The position numbers and the translations under genes were made by a program. Below are positions 17,904 through 26,869 of a stretch of 64,000 nucleotides of DNA, in pieces. The notes below the pieces were generated by a model that saw nothing but the letters and a program-made list of their open reading frames with translations, ran no database searches and was not told the origin of the DNA. The stretch is from Ensifer adhaerens (GTDB lineage Bacteria > Pseudomonadota > Alphaproteobacteria > Rhizobiales > Rhizobiaceae): the NCBI RefSeq assembly GCF_020035535.1, contig NZ_CP083350.1:2862501-2926500 (forward strand), given 5' to 3'. Each line of letters opens with the position of its first letter. Position 1 is the first letter of the stretch.

Positions 17904-18782
17904 ATGACAGACATTCTTCAGATACTGATACTCGGCCTCGCGCTCGGCGGCGTAATCGCGCTGATGGGGTCCGGACTCTCGCTGGTCTTCGGTGTCATGC
18001 GCATCGTCAACCTGGCGCATCCGTCGCTGATCATCTGCGGCGCCTATGTCAGCTATTGGGCCTTCAAGCTCTGGGGCCTCGACCCGATCGCCACGCTCCC
18101 CATCGCGGCACTGATCATGGCGGCGATCGGCGTGCTGCTCTATCGCCAGATGTTCGAGAGTCAGGCGAAAAGCGCGCGCTACTCGGAAATGACGGTGCTT
18201 CTGACCTTCGCTCTGGCGATGATCGTTGAAGGCTTCCTCGGCGCCGCCTTCACCAACACCCAGCGCGTGACCTCGCCGGATTATGCGACGGATGCCTTCT
18301 TCATCGGCAGCCTGTTCATTCCGAAGGGTCAACTCTATGCCGGCTGTGTGTCGCTGGCGATCATCGGCGCGCTAACGCTCTTCCTCAACTACTCGCGGCT
18401 CGGTTACGCCATCCGCGCCACCACGCAGAACCGTGAGGCCGCCGAACTGCTTGGCGTCAACGTCAACCTCATCAGCATGATCGCCTTTGCAATCGGCATC
18501 GGGCTTGCAGGTGCTGCGGGTTCGCTGGTGAGCTTCGTCTTCAGCTTCTTCCCCGCCAAGCAGTGGGAATGGATCGCAATGCTGATGTCGGTCGTCGTGC
18601 TCGGCGGCATGGGCAGCGTGCTTGGCACCGTCGTCGCCGCCCTTCTTCTGTCGGTCATTGCCGCGTTTGTCGGCACCTGGGTGGGCGCCACCTGGTCAAC
18701 CATGACCTTCTTCCTCGCACTGTTCGTCATCCTGCTGATCCGTCCCCAGGGCCTGTTCGGCGAAAAACCGGAGCTGGTATAA
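17904..18782 (+). CDS. Liv-type ABC transporter permease (LivH class)
   Basis: About 292 residues with eight or so hydrophobic segments. The first (ILQILILGLALGGVIALMGS) and the sequence GLSLVFGVMRIVNLAHPSLI are LivH hallmarks; VVLGGMGSVLGTVVAALLLS near the C-terminus is the conserved EAA-like loop. ATG 17904 is 5 bases after GGAGG; a GTG at 17901 is also possible. It is an inner-membrane channel subunit pairing with the next gene product. Confidence 0.9.
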   Translation: MTDILQILILGLALGGVIALMGSGLSLVFGVMRIVNLAHPSLIICGAYVSYWAFKLWGLDPIATLPIAALIMAAIGVLLYRQMFESQAKSARYSEMTVLLTFALAMIVEGFLGAAFTNTQRVTSPDYATDAFFIGSLFIPKGQLYAGCVSLAIIGALTLFLNYSRLGYAIRATTQNREAAELLGVNVNLISMIAFAIGIGLAGAAGSLVSFVFSFFPAKQWEWIAMLMSVVVLGGMGSVLGTVVAALLLSVIAAFVGTWVGATWSTMTFFLALFVILLIRPQGLFGEKPELV

Positions 18783-19825
18783 TGGCCGTAAACCTGCAAC
18801 AAGCCGACGCGGGATCGGTGCTCGAGGCCCGTCGCATTCACAACCAGAAGCTCGCGCGCCAGCATGACCAGACCCGTGCCACATGGTTTCCCTTGGCTGT
18901 TCTCGGTCTTCTGCTCGCCCTGCCGCTCCTGCAACTGACCGGGAACTACAATTACCTGCTGCATCTCGTGCTGTTCACCGCCTCCTATGCGGTCATGGCC
19001 AGCGGCTGGAACATCATCGGCGGCTTCGCCGGCTATATCTCGCTCGGCCATGCGGTCTTCTTCGCAATCGGCGGCTATTTCTCCGGCATGCTTCTAGCGC
19101 GGTACGGGATTTCGACGCTGCTGACGGCGCCGCTCGCCGGATTGGCGGCTGCGGCCTGCGGCTATCTCGTCGGCCTGATCACGCTGAAAGTCCGTGGCCC
19201 GAGCTTCATTATCTCGTCGATCGCGCTTCTGATGATCGCCCGCATCCTGTTCGACCATTGGGAGTTCATCGGCGGCGCCAACGGCATGTCGTTGCCGGTC
19301 ACCGACCTACCGGTCGAGACCGCCAAATTGCCCTATTACTACGCCTTCGTGCTGATGGCCGCCTTCACTGTATGGGCCACCTATCGCATCAAGCATTCCA
19401 AGTTTGGGCTCGGCCTTCGCGCGCTATCCAAGGATGAGGTCAAGGCGGAAAGTGCGGGAATCAACACCCGCTTCTACAAGGTGCTCGCCTTCGCGCTCTC
19501 GGCCTTCTTCGTCGGCATGGCAGGGGCGGTCTGGGGCGAATATCTCACCTATCTCCGGCCGAACATCTTCCTGATCATCCTCGTTTCGGCAAACCTGGTG
19601 CTGATGTGCATTCTCGGCGGCAAGGGCACGATTGCCGGGCCGGTCGTCGGCGCGATCCTGATCGTCGCTTTCAACGAGATCTTCGTGGCGACCCTCGGTG
19701 CCTCCGAGATCAACATTCTGGCGACCGGTTTCGTCATGGTTCTCGGGTTGATGTTCTTCCCCAACGGCGTGATCGGTACGCTCGCCCGCAAGGGTAAGCT
19801 GCCCCGTGTCCTCAACTGGGATTGA
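18782..19825 (+). CDS. Liv-type ABC transporter permease (LivM class)
   Basis: 347 residues. A hydrophilic N-terminal extension of about 40 residues precedes multiple membrane segments with NIIGGFAGYISLGHAVFFAI and the conserved loop CILGGKGTIAGPVVGAILIV, both typical of LivM. The ATG shares bases with the preceding TAA (TAATG). It is the second channel subunit of this importer. Confidence 0.9.
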   Translation: MAVNLQQADAGSVLEARRIHNQKLARQHDQTRATWFPLAVLGLLLALPLLQLTGNYNYLLHLVLFTASYAVMASGWNIIGGFAGYISLGHAVFFAIGGYFSGMLLARYGISTLLTAPLAGLAAAACGYLVGLITLKVRGPSFIISSIALLMIARILFDHWEFIGGANGMSLPVTDLPVETAKLPYYYAFVLMAAFTVWATYRIKHSKFGLGLRALSKDEVKAESAGINTRFYKVLAFALSAFFVGMAGAVWGEYLTYLRPNIFLIILVSANLVLMCILGGKGTIAGPVVGAILIVAFNEIFVATLGASEINILATGFVMVLGLMFFPNGVIGTLARKGKLPRVLNWD

Positions 19826-19832
19826 GGGGGCG

Positions 19833-20621
19833 ATGATGCAGGACTTCATCCTCTACAACGCCCCTCAATCGACGTGCAGTCAGCGGGTGCGATACGTTCT
19901 CAACGCCAAGGGCCTCGCCTTTGAGGAGCACAAGCTCGATCTCTTCACCGGCGACCAACTGAAGCCGGATTATCTGGCGATCAACCCGAACGGCGTCGTG
20001 CCTTCGCTCGTTCACCAGGGCCGTGCGGTCACCGATTCCGCAGTGATCATGGAGTATCTGGAGGACATTCTTCCGGGTGCGCTTCGGCCACGGGATGCCT
20101 TTGGTGCGGCGAAGATGAGGGCAATGATGCGCTTCATCGATGAAGTGCCGACCCCTGCAATCCGCGTACCGTCCTATAACCTTGCGTTCCTGCCGCACTA
20201 TCAGGCGATGACGGCCGAGGAATTTCAGGCGGTCTGCGATGCAAAGCCGCTTCGCCGCGAGTTCCTGATGAAGATGGGGCGCACCGGTTTTCCCGAGCAG
20301 GAGATGAACGAGGCGCTCGGCCGGCTTGTGCGCGGCGTTCAGCGCATGGCGACCTGGCTTTCCGACAATGGCGGGCCGTGGGTCATGGGTGACCAGATGA
20401 CGCTGGCGGATATCGCAATCATGCCGGTGATTGCCCGGATGGACGATATCGGGCTTTCCTCGATGTGGGCGGAGACGCCGGCGATCGAGGGCTGGCTCGA
20501 TGCCATCCGCGCAACCGGGGCTTTCGCCGAAACCTATTACTACGGGTCGCTGCTGACCGAAAAATATCCGCACCTGAAGACGACCAAGCCCGAGCTTCGG
20601 GTCGTCGGGTCCGGTCTGTGA
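19833..20621 (+). CDS. Glutathione S-transferase family protein
   Basis: 262 residues from ATG 19833. The N-terminal thioredoxin-like domain has FILYNAPQSTCSQRVRYVLN with Ser/Cys at the usual activation site, the cis-Pro region NPNGVVPSLV and the glutathione-binding TDSAVIMEYLED. The C-terminal helical domain ends with GDQMTLADIAIMPVIARM. It follows the permease by 7 bases in the same operon. GSTs in aromatic clusters often isomerise maleyl intermediates or cleave ethers; either is possible here. Confidence 0.88.
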   Translation: MMQDFILYNAPQSTCSQRVRYVLNAKGLAFEEHKLDLFTGDQLKPDYLAINPNGVVPSLVHQGRAVTDSAVIMEYLEDILPGALRPRDAFGAAKMRAMMRFIDEVPTPAIRVPSYNLAFLPHYQAMTAEEFQAVCDAKPLRREFLMKMGRTGFPEQEMNEALGRLVRGVQRMATWLSDNGGPWVMGDQMTLADIAIMPVIARMDDIGLSSMWAETPAIEGWLDAIRATGAFAETYYYGSLLTEKYPHLKTTKPELRVVGSGL

Positions 20622-20640
20622 CGCGGAAAGGAGAACTGGG

Positions 20641-21582
20641 ATGAACAGCCATATCAGCCCCGAGGCAAAACTGATCTCCAAGGAGGCCGACGTCACGCCG
20701 ACGGTGCTTGCCGCCATGTCGCGCGGCGACGATCCGCGGCTCAAGCAGATCATGGATGCGATGGTCAGGCATTTGCATGCCTTCCTGCTGGAAGCGCGCC
20801 CGACCGAGGCGGAGTTCGAATATGCCCTGCGCTGGATCACGGCGGTTGGGCAGGCCACCAACGAAGCCCATAACGAAACCGTGCTAGCCGCCGACGTGCT
20901 CGGCGCCTCGACACTGATCGACCTGATCAACAATGACGGCATGCAAGGCGAGACGCTGTCCGCGCTCTTGGGGCCGTTCTATCGCGGCGGCGCCCCGAAA
21001 TGCTTAAACGGCGACTGCATCGCCCGTTCGGATACGCCGGGATCGCAGCTCTACTTTACGGGGCGGGTGACCGATCCTGCGGGCCGACCCGTCGAAGGGG
21101 CGACCCTTGATGTCTGGCAGGCGTCCCCGGTAGGGCTTTACGAGAACCAGGACGAAACGCAGGACGACTTCAACCTGCGCGGCCGGTTCACGACGGACAG
21201 CGACGGCAACTTTCACTTCGTGTCGGTGAAGCCCGCAGGCTACCCGGTCCCAACCGACGGGCCGGTCGGCGACCTGTTGCGGGCGCAGAAGCGCACGCCG
21301 ATGCGTCCTGCCCACATCCACTTCATCGTTTCGGCGCCGGGCTACAAGACCCTCGTCACCCAGATCTTTTCCGACAGTCACGAAGCCCTGGTCAACGACG
21401 TGGTCTTCGGCGCGAAGCAGCAGATCGTCGGCAAGTTCTTCCGCCACGTTAGCCCGGATTCCGAATTTCCAGGCGCTGAGGCACCTTTCTACAGCTGCAA
21501 CTATCATTTCAAGCTGGTGGAGGGCCAATCGATCCTGCCGCTGCCGCCCATCTCCGGAAAGAAGGGGGCACACCATGGCTGA
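20641..21582 (+). CDS. Intradiol ring-cleavage dioxygenase (catechol/hydroxyquinol 1,2-dioxygenase type)
   Basis: 313 residues with an N-terminal helical linker domain (FEYALRWITAVGQATNEAHNE) and a beta-sandwich catalytic domain. The non-haem Fe(III) ligands are visible as Tyr in ASPVGLYENQ, Tyr in KPAGYPVPTDGPVG, and two His in RPAHIHFIV. GPFYRGGAP and GRVTDPAGRPVEGATLDVWQ are family signatures. The N-terminal domain and length fit the catechol/hydroxyquinol branch rather than protocatechuate 3,4-dioxygenase. It cleaves the ring between adjacent hydroxyls using O2 in the cytoplasm. Which diol is used is open. Confidence 0.92.
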   Translation: MNSHISPEAKLISKEADVTPTVLAAMSRGDDPRLKQIMDAMVRHLHAFLLEARPTEAEFEYALRWITAVGQATNEAHNETVLAADVLGASTLIDLINNDGMQGETLSALLGPFYRGGAPKCLNGDCIARSDTPGSQLYFTGRVTDPAGRPVEGATLDVWQASPVGLYENQDETQDDFNLRGRFTTDSDGNFHFVSVKPAGYPVPTDGPVGDLLRAQKRTPMRPAHIHFIVSAPGYKTLVTQIFSDSHEALVNDVVFGAKQQIVGKFFRHVSPDSEFPGAEAPFYSCNYHFKLVEGQSILPLPPISGKKGAHHG

Positions 21583-21618
21583 GAGATCGAACGCGCGCTG
21601 CGGTGCGGAGGGCATGTA

Positions 21619-22497
21619 ATGCAGCAGAACGTCATCATCACCTGCGCGGTCACGGGCAACCTCACGACGCGGGAGAACCACCCCGGGCTCCCCGTCACGC
21701 CGGAAGAGATCGCCAAATCCTGCCTGGAAGCGGCCGATGCCGGTGCGGCAATCGCCCATATCCATGTGCGTGATCCGGTTACCGCGAAGCCTTCCATGGA
21801 GCTCGAATATTACCGCGAGGTCGTCGAGCGCATCCGGGCCAAGAACACAGCGCTGATCCTCAACGTCACGACCGGCCCCGGTGGCCGCTACCACCCGAGC
21901 GACGATAACCCCGCGGTTGCCGGACCGCGGACCACGCTGATGCGGCCGGAAAAGCGGGTCGAGCACATTGTCGCGCTGAAGCCTGATATCGCCACGCTCG
22001 ACCTCAACACCATGACCTTCGGGTCGGAAGTGGTCATCAACACGCCCGCCAATGTCAAGATCATGGCCGACATCATCAATGAGGCGGGCTCGAAGCCGGA
22101 GCTCGAAGTGTTCGACACCGGGCACATTCAGCTCGCCCACGACCTGTTGAAAGCGGGCGTGTTGAAGTCGCCGGCCATGTTCACGATCGTAACAGGCGTC
22201 AAATACGGCTTCCCCTCGACCACCGACGTGATGGCGACCGCGGCCCGGATGCTCCCCGGCGACGCCGTCTGGACCGGCTTCGGCGTCGGGCGAATGTCGT
22301 TCCCGATGGCCGTTCAGGCCTATCTGCTCGGCGGTCACGTCCGGGTGGGGCTGGAGGACAACTCCTACATCTCCAAGGGCGTACTGGCCAAAGGCAACGG
22401 CGAACTGGTCGAACGGGCAAGGGACCTGATCGAGAAGCTCGGCGGGAGGATCGCCGAGCCCTCCCAGGCCCGTGAGATCCTCGGACTGCGTGCATAA
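21619..22497 (+). CDS. BKACE family beta-keto acid cleavage enzyme
   Basis: 292 residues of the DUF849/Kce family. It starts VIITCAVTGNLTTRENHPGLPVTPEEIA and carries the Zn-binding IAHIHVRDP, then SLNVTTG-like LILNVTTGPGGR and the C-terminal GGHVRVGLEDNSYISKG with the third metal ligand. BKACE enzymes condense a beta-keto acid with acetyl-CoA and split it into acetoacetate and a new acyl-CoA. Coming right after a ring-cleaving dioxygenase, it may process a 3-oxoadipate-like product, taking the role of the usual CoA transferase plus thiolase. Confidence 0.92.
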   Translation: MQQNVIITCAVTGNLTTRENHPGLPVTPEEIAKSCLEAADAGAAIAHIHVRDPVTAKPSMELEYYREVVERIRAKNTALILNVTTGPGGRYHPSDDNPAVAGPRTTLMRPEKRVEHIVALKPDIATLDLNTMTFGSEVVINTPANVKIMADIINEAGSKPELEVFDTGHIQLAHDLLKAGVLKSPAMFTIVTGVKYGFPSTTDVMATAARMLPGDAVWTGFGVGRMSFPMAVQAYLLGGHVRVGLEDNSYISKGVLAKGNGELVERARDLIEKLGGRIAEPSQAREILGLRA

Positions 22498-22524
22498 GCA
22501 TCGATATCTGCAAGGAGGCATAGA

Positions 22525-23529
22525 ATGAACATTCAGGTGGACGCGAAGATCGCCCGGGCGCTGAGGGTGACGGAAAAATCCCCCGATCTCGACAATCTCA
22601 AGATCGACGTCGTCGATGTCGCTGTCCCGCGGCCGGGTCCCGGGCAAGTGCTGGTGGAGATCGTGGCGGCGGGGGTCAATCCCAGTGACGTGAAGGCATC
22701 GCTCGGACACATGCCGCACGCCGTCTGGCCACGCACGCCGGGTCGCGATTTCGGCGGCATCGTGCGCGAAGGGCCGTCGTCGATGATCGGCATGGAAATC
22801 TGGGGCGGCGGCGGCGAGCTTGGCATTACCCAAGACGGCAGTCACGCCAAGTGGATGGTGCTCGACCAGAAGGCCGTGCGCGCCAAGCCTGCGAATTTCA
22901 CCATGCAGGAAGCGGGCTCGATCGGCGTGCCGTTCATCACCGCCTTTGAGGGCCTGCGCGAGGCCGGCGGCGTGCAGCCGACGGATGTCGTGCTCGTCTG
23001 CGGCGGCAACGGCAAAGTCGGGCAGGCGGTGATCCAGCTCGCGACCATGGCCGGCGCCAAAGTCTTTGCGGTCGAGTACAACGAGCAGCCGCTTTTGGCG
23101 CACAGCAACGCGCCAGTGGAGATGCTAAACAGCGCCAAGGATGACGTTGCCGCGATCGTGCGCGAGAAGACCGGCGGACATGGTGCCGATATCGTCTTCA
23201 ATACGGTCGGCAGTCCCTATTTCGAGATCGCCAACAACGCGATGGCAAAGCAGGCGCGCCAAGTGTTCATTTCCACTTTCGACCGCGCCGTGCCCTTCGA
23301 TATCTTCAACTTCTTCCGCGGCCGCCACAAATATATCGGCATCGACACGCTGGCGCTGTCCTCGGTCGAGGGCGCGCGCATCTTCGACAAGCTCAAGCCG
23401 AAGTTCGAAGAGGGCAAGCTGAAGCCGTTCCCGATCAATCCGGCGACCGTCTATGGCTTTGCCGATGCCGCCAAGGCCTATGCCTCGGTGCTGCGCGGCA
23501 CCCCCGAGCGCGTGCTGCTGGTGCCCTGA
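22525..23529 (+). CDS. Zinc-free MDR (quinone oxidoreductase-like) dehydrogenase
   Basis: 334 residues of the medium-chain dehydrogenase fold. The GroES-like N-domain shows VEIVAAGVNPSDVKASLG and PRTPGRDFGGIV; the nucleotide domain has VLVCGGNGKVGQAVIQLATM in place of the usual GGAGGVG. The catalytic-zinc Cys and His of true alcohol dehydrogenases are absent, so a quinone or enone reductase role with NADPH is likely. In this operon it could reduce an unsaturated ring-cleavage product such as a maleylacetate-type acid. Confidence 0.85.
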   Translation: MNIQVDAKIARALRVTEKSPDLDNLKIDVVDVAVPRPGPGQVLVEIVAAGVNPSDVKASLGHMPHAVWPRTPGRDFGGIVREGPSSMIGMEIWGGGGELGITQDGSHAKWMVLDQKAVRAKPANFTMQEAGSIGVPFITAFEGLREAGGVQPTDVVLVCGGNGKVGQAVIQLATMAGAKVFAVEYNEQPLLAHSNAPVEMLNSAKDDVAAIVREKTGGHGADIVFNTVGSPYFEIANNAMAKQARQVFISTFDRAVPFDIFNFFRGRHKYIGIDTLALSSVEGARIFDKLKPKFEEGKLKPFPINPATVYGFADAAKAYASVLRGTPERVLLVP

Positions 23530-23542
23530 GGAGGAGGCGACG

Positions 23543-23875
23543 ATGCAGGTGACGCGCTACGGCGAGGCCAGATCCTATGAGGCGCCGGAGCACTACGGCA
23601 TGCACTGCCTGCGGCTCCAGGGAAAGGAGGCGACGGTTACCGATACGATCTGGATCGGCTTGTCGCACCTCCTGCCTGGCGGTCACACGTCGCTGAAGGA
23701 CGCCGCGGTCGAGAAGATCTACATCGTCGTTGCCGGCGAAGTGACGGTCGAAACCGGCAGCGAGAGCGTCACGCTCGGCTTTCTCGACAGTTGCCGCCTG
23801 GCGCCCGGCGAGGCGCGTGCGCTGGTCAACCGCACCAATGCGCCGGCGTCCATCCTGCTCGCCATGCCGACCTGA
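23543..23875 (+). CDS. Small cupin-domain protein
   Basis: 110 residues from ATG 23543, preceded by GAGGAGG. A single cupin barrel is visible: GLSHLLPGGHTSLKDAAVEKIYIVVAGEVTVETG with His-His/Glu ligands in cupin motif 1, and DSCRLAPGEARALVNRT as motif 2, although the motif-2 His is replaced. It may be an isomerase or lactone-handling accessory of the pathway. Function is not identifiable from the fold. Confidence 0.8.
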   Translation: MQVTRYGEARSYEAPEHYGMHCLRLQGKEATVTDTIWIGLSHLLPGGHTSLKDAAVEKIYIVVAGEVTVETGSESVTLGFLDSCRLAPGEARALVNRTNAPASILLAMPT

Positions 23876-23899
23876 GCGTCGCAGAACGGAGAATCTTGG

Positions 23900-24508
23900 A
23901 TGGTTTCAACGGGTCTTTACCGGCTGGGCGCGCGTGCGCCACGCGTTCCCGCCAGCGGTCGATTTTACGTCGCGCCCGGTGCCGTGGTGATCGGCGACGT
24001 GCGGCTCGGCGAGGATGTCAGCATCTGGTTCAACGCCGTCTTGCGCGGCGACAACGAGCCGATCATTCTTCGGCGCGGCTGTAACGTGCAGGACGGGTGC
24101 GTCGTCCACACCGATCCGGGTTATCCCGTGGAAGTCGGCGAGGATGTCACCGTCGGACACAACGCTACCATTCACGGATGCCGGATCGGCAAGGGCAGTC
24201 TCGTCGGCATGGGGGCAACGATCCTGAACGGCGCGCAGATCGGAGAGAGATGCCTGATCGGTGCCGGCGCCTTGGTGCGGGAGAACATGGTCGTCCCGGA
24301 TGGCTCGCTGGTCCTTGGGGTTCCCGCCCAGATCGTCCGCACGCTCGACGCGAAAGTGGCCGAGGGCCTGTCGACCGGGGCGCAGCGATACCGTGCGAAG
24401 GCGCAGAGCTACCCTGGGGACCTTCAACCGGTATCCGTCGGGCAAGCAACGCCGGGTACAGACGAAGGCAATGACATCATGCGGGAGGATATGCATGACG
24501 CAGAATGA
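23900..24508 (+). CDS. Gamma-carbonic anhydrase-like hexapeptide-repeat protein
   Basis: 202 residues forming a left-handed beta helix of hexapeptide repeats (VVIGDVRLGEDVSIWFNAVLR onward). The three Zn-ligand His of gamma-class proteins are present in VVHTD and VGHNATIHGC. PaaY-type thioesterases share this fold and also sit in aromatic catabolic operons, so a thioesterase or repair role is as likely as CO2 hydration. The C-terminal 30 residues are a polar tail. It overlaps the next gene by 14 bases. Confidence 0.85.
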   Translation: MVSTGLYRLGARAPRVPASGRFYVAPGAVVIGDVRLGEDVSIWFNAVLRGDNEPIILRRGCNVQDGCVVHTDPGYPVEVGEDVTVGHNATIHGCRIGKGSLVGMGATILNGAQIGERCLIGAGALVRENMVVPDGSLVLGVPAQIVRTLDAKVAEGLSTGAQRYRAKAQSYPGDLQPVSVGQATPGTDEGNDIMREDMHDAE

Positions 24509-25547
24509 GAACCGACTGGTCAGTGTCGTCGAGCACTGGCTCCCGCGCATGGAGGTGGCCGGGATCCCGTCGGCAACGGCACGCGCCGTCATCGAGCGCG
24601 CCGGCGTCTGGCAGAACTGGCTTGCCACCTGGAGCGAGGAAGGCGAGCGTCACGCGGAACTCGGCGCTGCGGCTCATGCTGCCGGCCGCAACGTGACCGC
24701 CGGCGAGGCCTATGCCCGCGCCAGCCTCTTCTATCATTTCGGACAGTTCATGGCTTTCGAGGACCTTGAGGCAAAGGCGAGGGCGGCCGCGCGAAAGGTG
24801 GAACTCTACCGTCTCGCAACACCCTTGCTCGATCCGCCGGCTGAGATGATCGCCGTTCCCTTCGAAGATGGAGAACTCCGGGCCGTTCTTCGCGTGCCGA
24901 CCGGAGACGGCAGGCACCCGCTGGCGCTGATCATCCCTGGCTCGGATTCGACCAAGGAGGAATTTCCGGCCTTCGAGCGGCATTTTCATGCCCGCGGCGT
25001 TGCGACCCTGTCGCTCGACGGCCCCGGCCAGGGCGAGGGCCGTTCGATGGGCGCCCTGCGTCCGGATATCGGCCCGGCCGTCGAGGCGGCCCTCCGGTCG
25101 GTGGCGGCGCATCCGCGCCTGTCGGGCAAGGTCGCGCTCGTCGGCATGGCCTTCGGCGGCTTTCTCGCGCTACGCGCCGCCGCGTCCGTGCCGACGCTTG
25201 CCGGTGTCGTCTCCATCAACGGCTTCTTCGATCTCGGCGGTTTCTGGGATGCGCTGCCGCAGGTCTATCGCGACAACATGCGCTTCTCGCTCGGGGGCGC
25301 GGACGTTCGCGAACGGGCCGACCGCTTCACCCTGGCGCGCTGCCCGCCGCCGACTATCCCGGCCCTCATCCTTCACGGCGGACGCGACAAGATCTTCCCA
25401 CCCTCCGAGGCGGTGAAGTGTGCCGACATCTGCACAGGCGGGGCCGAACTGCACATCTTCGAGGACGGCAACCACGTCTGCAACAACATCCCCTGGCTCT
25501 ATCGCCCGCTTGTCGCCGATTGGGTGGCGGAGCGCTTGAACCGATAG
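24495..25547 (+). CDS. Alpha/beta-hydrolase fold protein (FrsA/DHPON-hydrolase-like) lacking the nucleophile Ser
   Basis: 350 residues from ATG 24495 (GGGAGGA upstream). An N-terminal helical domain (residues about 1-120) precedes the core with LALIIPGSDSTKEEFPAFE and LDGPGQGEGRSMG. This layout matches 2,6-dihydroxypseudooxynicotine hydrolase and FrsA-type C-C bond hydrolases. The nucleophile elbow reads VALVGMAFGGF, so the position normally Ser is Ala219. The acid Asp298 (GGRDKIF) and His327 (DGNHVCNN) of the triad remain. It may therefore catalyse a non-hydrolytic reaction, such as a lyase or retro-Claisen step using water directly, or be a binding protein. Confidence 0.85.
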   Translation: MTQNENRLVSVVEHWLPRMEVAGIPSATARAVIERAGVWQNWLATWSEEGERHAELGAAAHAAGRNVTAGEAYARASLFYHFGQFMAFEDLEAKARAAARKVELYRLATPLLDPPAEMIAVPFEDGELRAVLRVPTGDGRHPLALIIPGSDSTKEEFPAFERHFHARGVATLSLDGPGQGEGRSMGALRPDIGPAVEAALRSVAAHPRLSGKVALVGMAFGGFLALRAAASVPTLAGVVSINGFFDLGGFWDALPQVYRDNMRFSLGGADVRERADRFTLARCPPPTIPALILHGGRDKIFPPSEAVKCADICTGGAELHIFEDGNHVCNNIPWLYRPLVADWVAERLNR

Positions 25548-25582
25548 CGGCCACTTGCCCCATTAATGCTGCCACCACGGCC

Positions 25583-25599
25583 GGCTCGCCGACCGAGCC
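25583..25599. terminator. Possible bidirectional terminator
   Basis: GGCTCG (25583-25588) and CGAGCC (25594-25599) form a 6-bp stem between the convergent hydrolase and opine-dehydrogenase-like genes. Flanking GC-rich arms (GGCCGG, CCGGCC) could extend it. No T-run is seen. Confidence 0.3.
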
Positions 25600-25633
25600 C
25601 GCCGGACCGGCCCGTCGCATTCGCGCACCGGCC

Positions 25634-26713
25634 TCACGCCGACGGCCACTCCTCGCAGAGCGCCACCAGGGCCGTCGGCGAGAGCCTCTCCAGTGCGAGG
25701 TCGGGCAAGAGGTCGTTGTCGGTCACCAGATTGCGGCCCATTGCCGCCGAAAACAGACTGGTCCCGGCCTCGTGCAGCAAAGCAGGCTGCCCAACGATGC
25801 GGCCGAGAAGGCTGGTCGGCACGAGGCCGAATGGCACATCCTCGTAGATGTAGCGGCTATCGGCCGTTACCGGACCAAATCCGCCGCGCCCCTCGCGGTG
25901 CATCTGCTGGTTCATATCCGAAACGGTCCCCTTCGGCACATGGAAGGAGAGCGAAAAGTGCTCCTGAACCGTGCGTACGGAGAGGCCGAAACTCTCGGCT
26001 ATCCGCAGGCGTTCAAGATCGAGCGCTTCGATCAATTGTCCAACGGCCGGGGTGACGTTTTCGCCCTGTCCCCATTTTTCCCCCTTCTCCATACGCGTGA
26101 GGTTCAACAGGGCAATGCCGAGGTGGTTCTGGGGATTGAGGTTCGACAGCGCGATCGCGAGAAGCCCGTCACGCTCGACGAAGCGATCGCCGAAGAGTTC
26201 GGTGCACAGCACCTTGCCTTGGCTGGCCGCCGTTTTCGGCAAGGTCGCGACATCGATCTTCTGGCGCACGGTGTTGACCGCAACGCCCGTGCCGTCGGCT
26301 TCCTGACGACCGGTCAGAAGTGTCGTGCCCCAGACGATGATGGGCAGGCTCACGCCCCGCTCAGCCAGCCGGCGCGACAGATAGAGGGCGCCGAAGGAAC
26401 TGTGCGAACTGATGATGACCGGCTGACCGGACTTCAAGTACGGCAGGGCCGCGTCGAATACCAGTCGGTGCCCATTGGCGGGTAGAGCGATGACGACGGC
26501 GTCCGCCTCTGAAACGGCTTCGGCACCGCTTTGCGCGATTGCGATTGGCCCGGAAAATTCCACGGCACCGGTCGCAGTGAGTGCCGCCCCTTCCATCAGG
26601 CGCCGCGTCCGCACTCCGGATGGCGACCACAGAACCGGCTGATGACCGGCCTTGGCGAGGAATGCCGCCATGCCGAACGCGATCGCGCCCGCGCCGAGAA
26701 TACCAATACGCAT
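25634..26713 (-). CDS. NAD/NADP octopine/nopaline dehydrogenase family protein
   Basis: 359 residues from ATG 26713, preceded by GGGAGGAG. The N-terminal Rossmann motif is MRIGILGAGAIAFGMAAFLA with WSPSGVRTRRL at the NADP-contacting end. The C-terminal helical domain carries NHLGIALLNLTRMEKGEKWGQGENVTPAVGQ and FVERDGLLAIALSNLNPQNH, which match the opine dehydrogenase fold. Such enzymes reversibly join a 2-keto acid to an amino group; in a soil bacterium the catabolic, oxidative direction is common. It is divergent from a LysR regulator. Confidence 0.85.
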   Translation of the reverse strand: MRIGILGAGAIAFGMAAFLAKAGHQPVLWSPSGVRTRRLMEGAALTATGAVEFSGPIAIAQSGAEAVSEADAVVIALPANGHRLVFDAALPYLKSGQPVIISSHSSFGALYLSRRLAERGVSLPIIVWGTTLLTGRQEADGTGVAVNTVRQKIDVATLPKTAASQGKVLCTELFGDRFVERDGLLAIALSNLNPQNHLGIALLNLTRMEKGEKWGQGENVTPAVGQLIEALDLERLRIAESFGLSVRTVQEHFSLSFHVPKGTVSDMNQQMHREGRGGFGPVTADSRYIYEDVPFGLVPTSLLGRIVGQPALLHEAGTSLFSAAMGRNLVTDNDLLPDLALERLSPTALVALCEEWPSA

Positions 26714-26869
26714 GAAACTCCTCCCGATAGTCCGCTTCAGTCGCTCTCGAGGACCAGCCCTCACGGGTCCTTTGAGATGGACTTGGTTTGCTGTTGTCCG
26801 AGGAGATGCCGCTTGAGCGGATTTTCTACGAACGGCCCCAACAAAGAAAACTTGTCTTTTGTCACTAGC

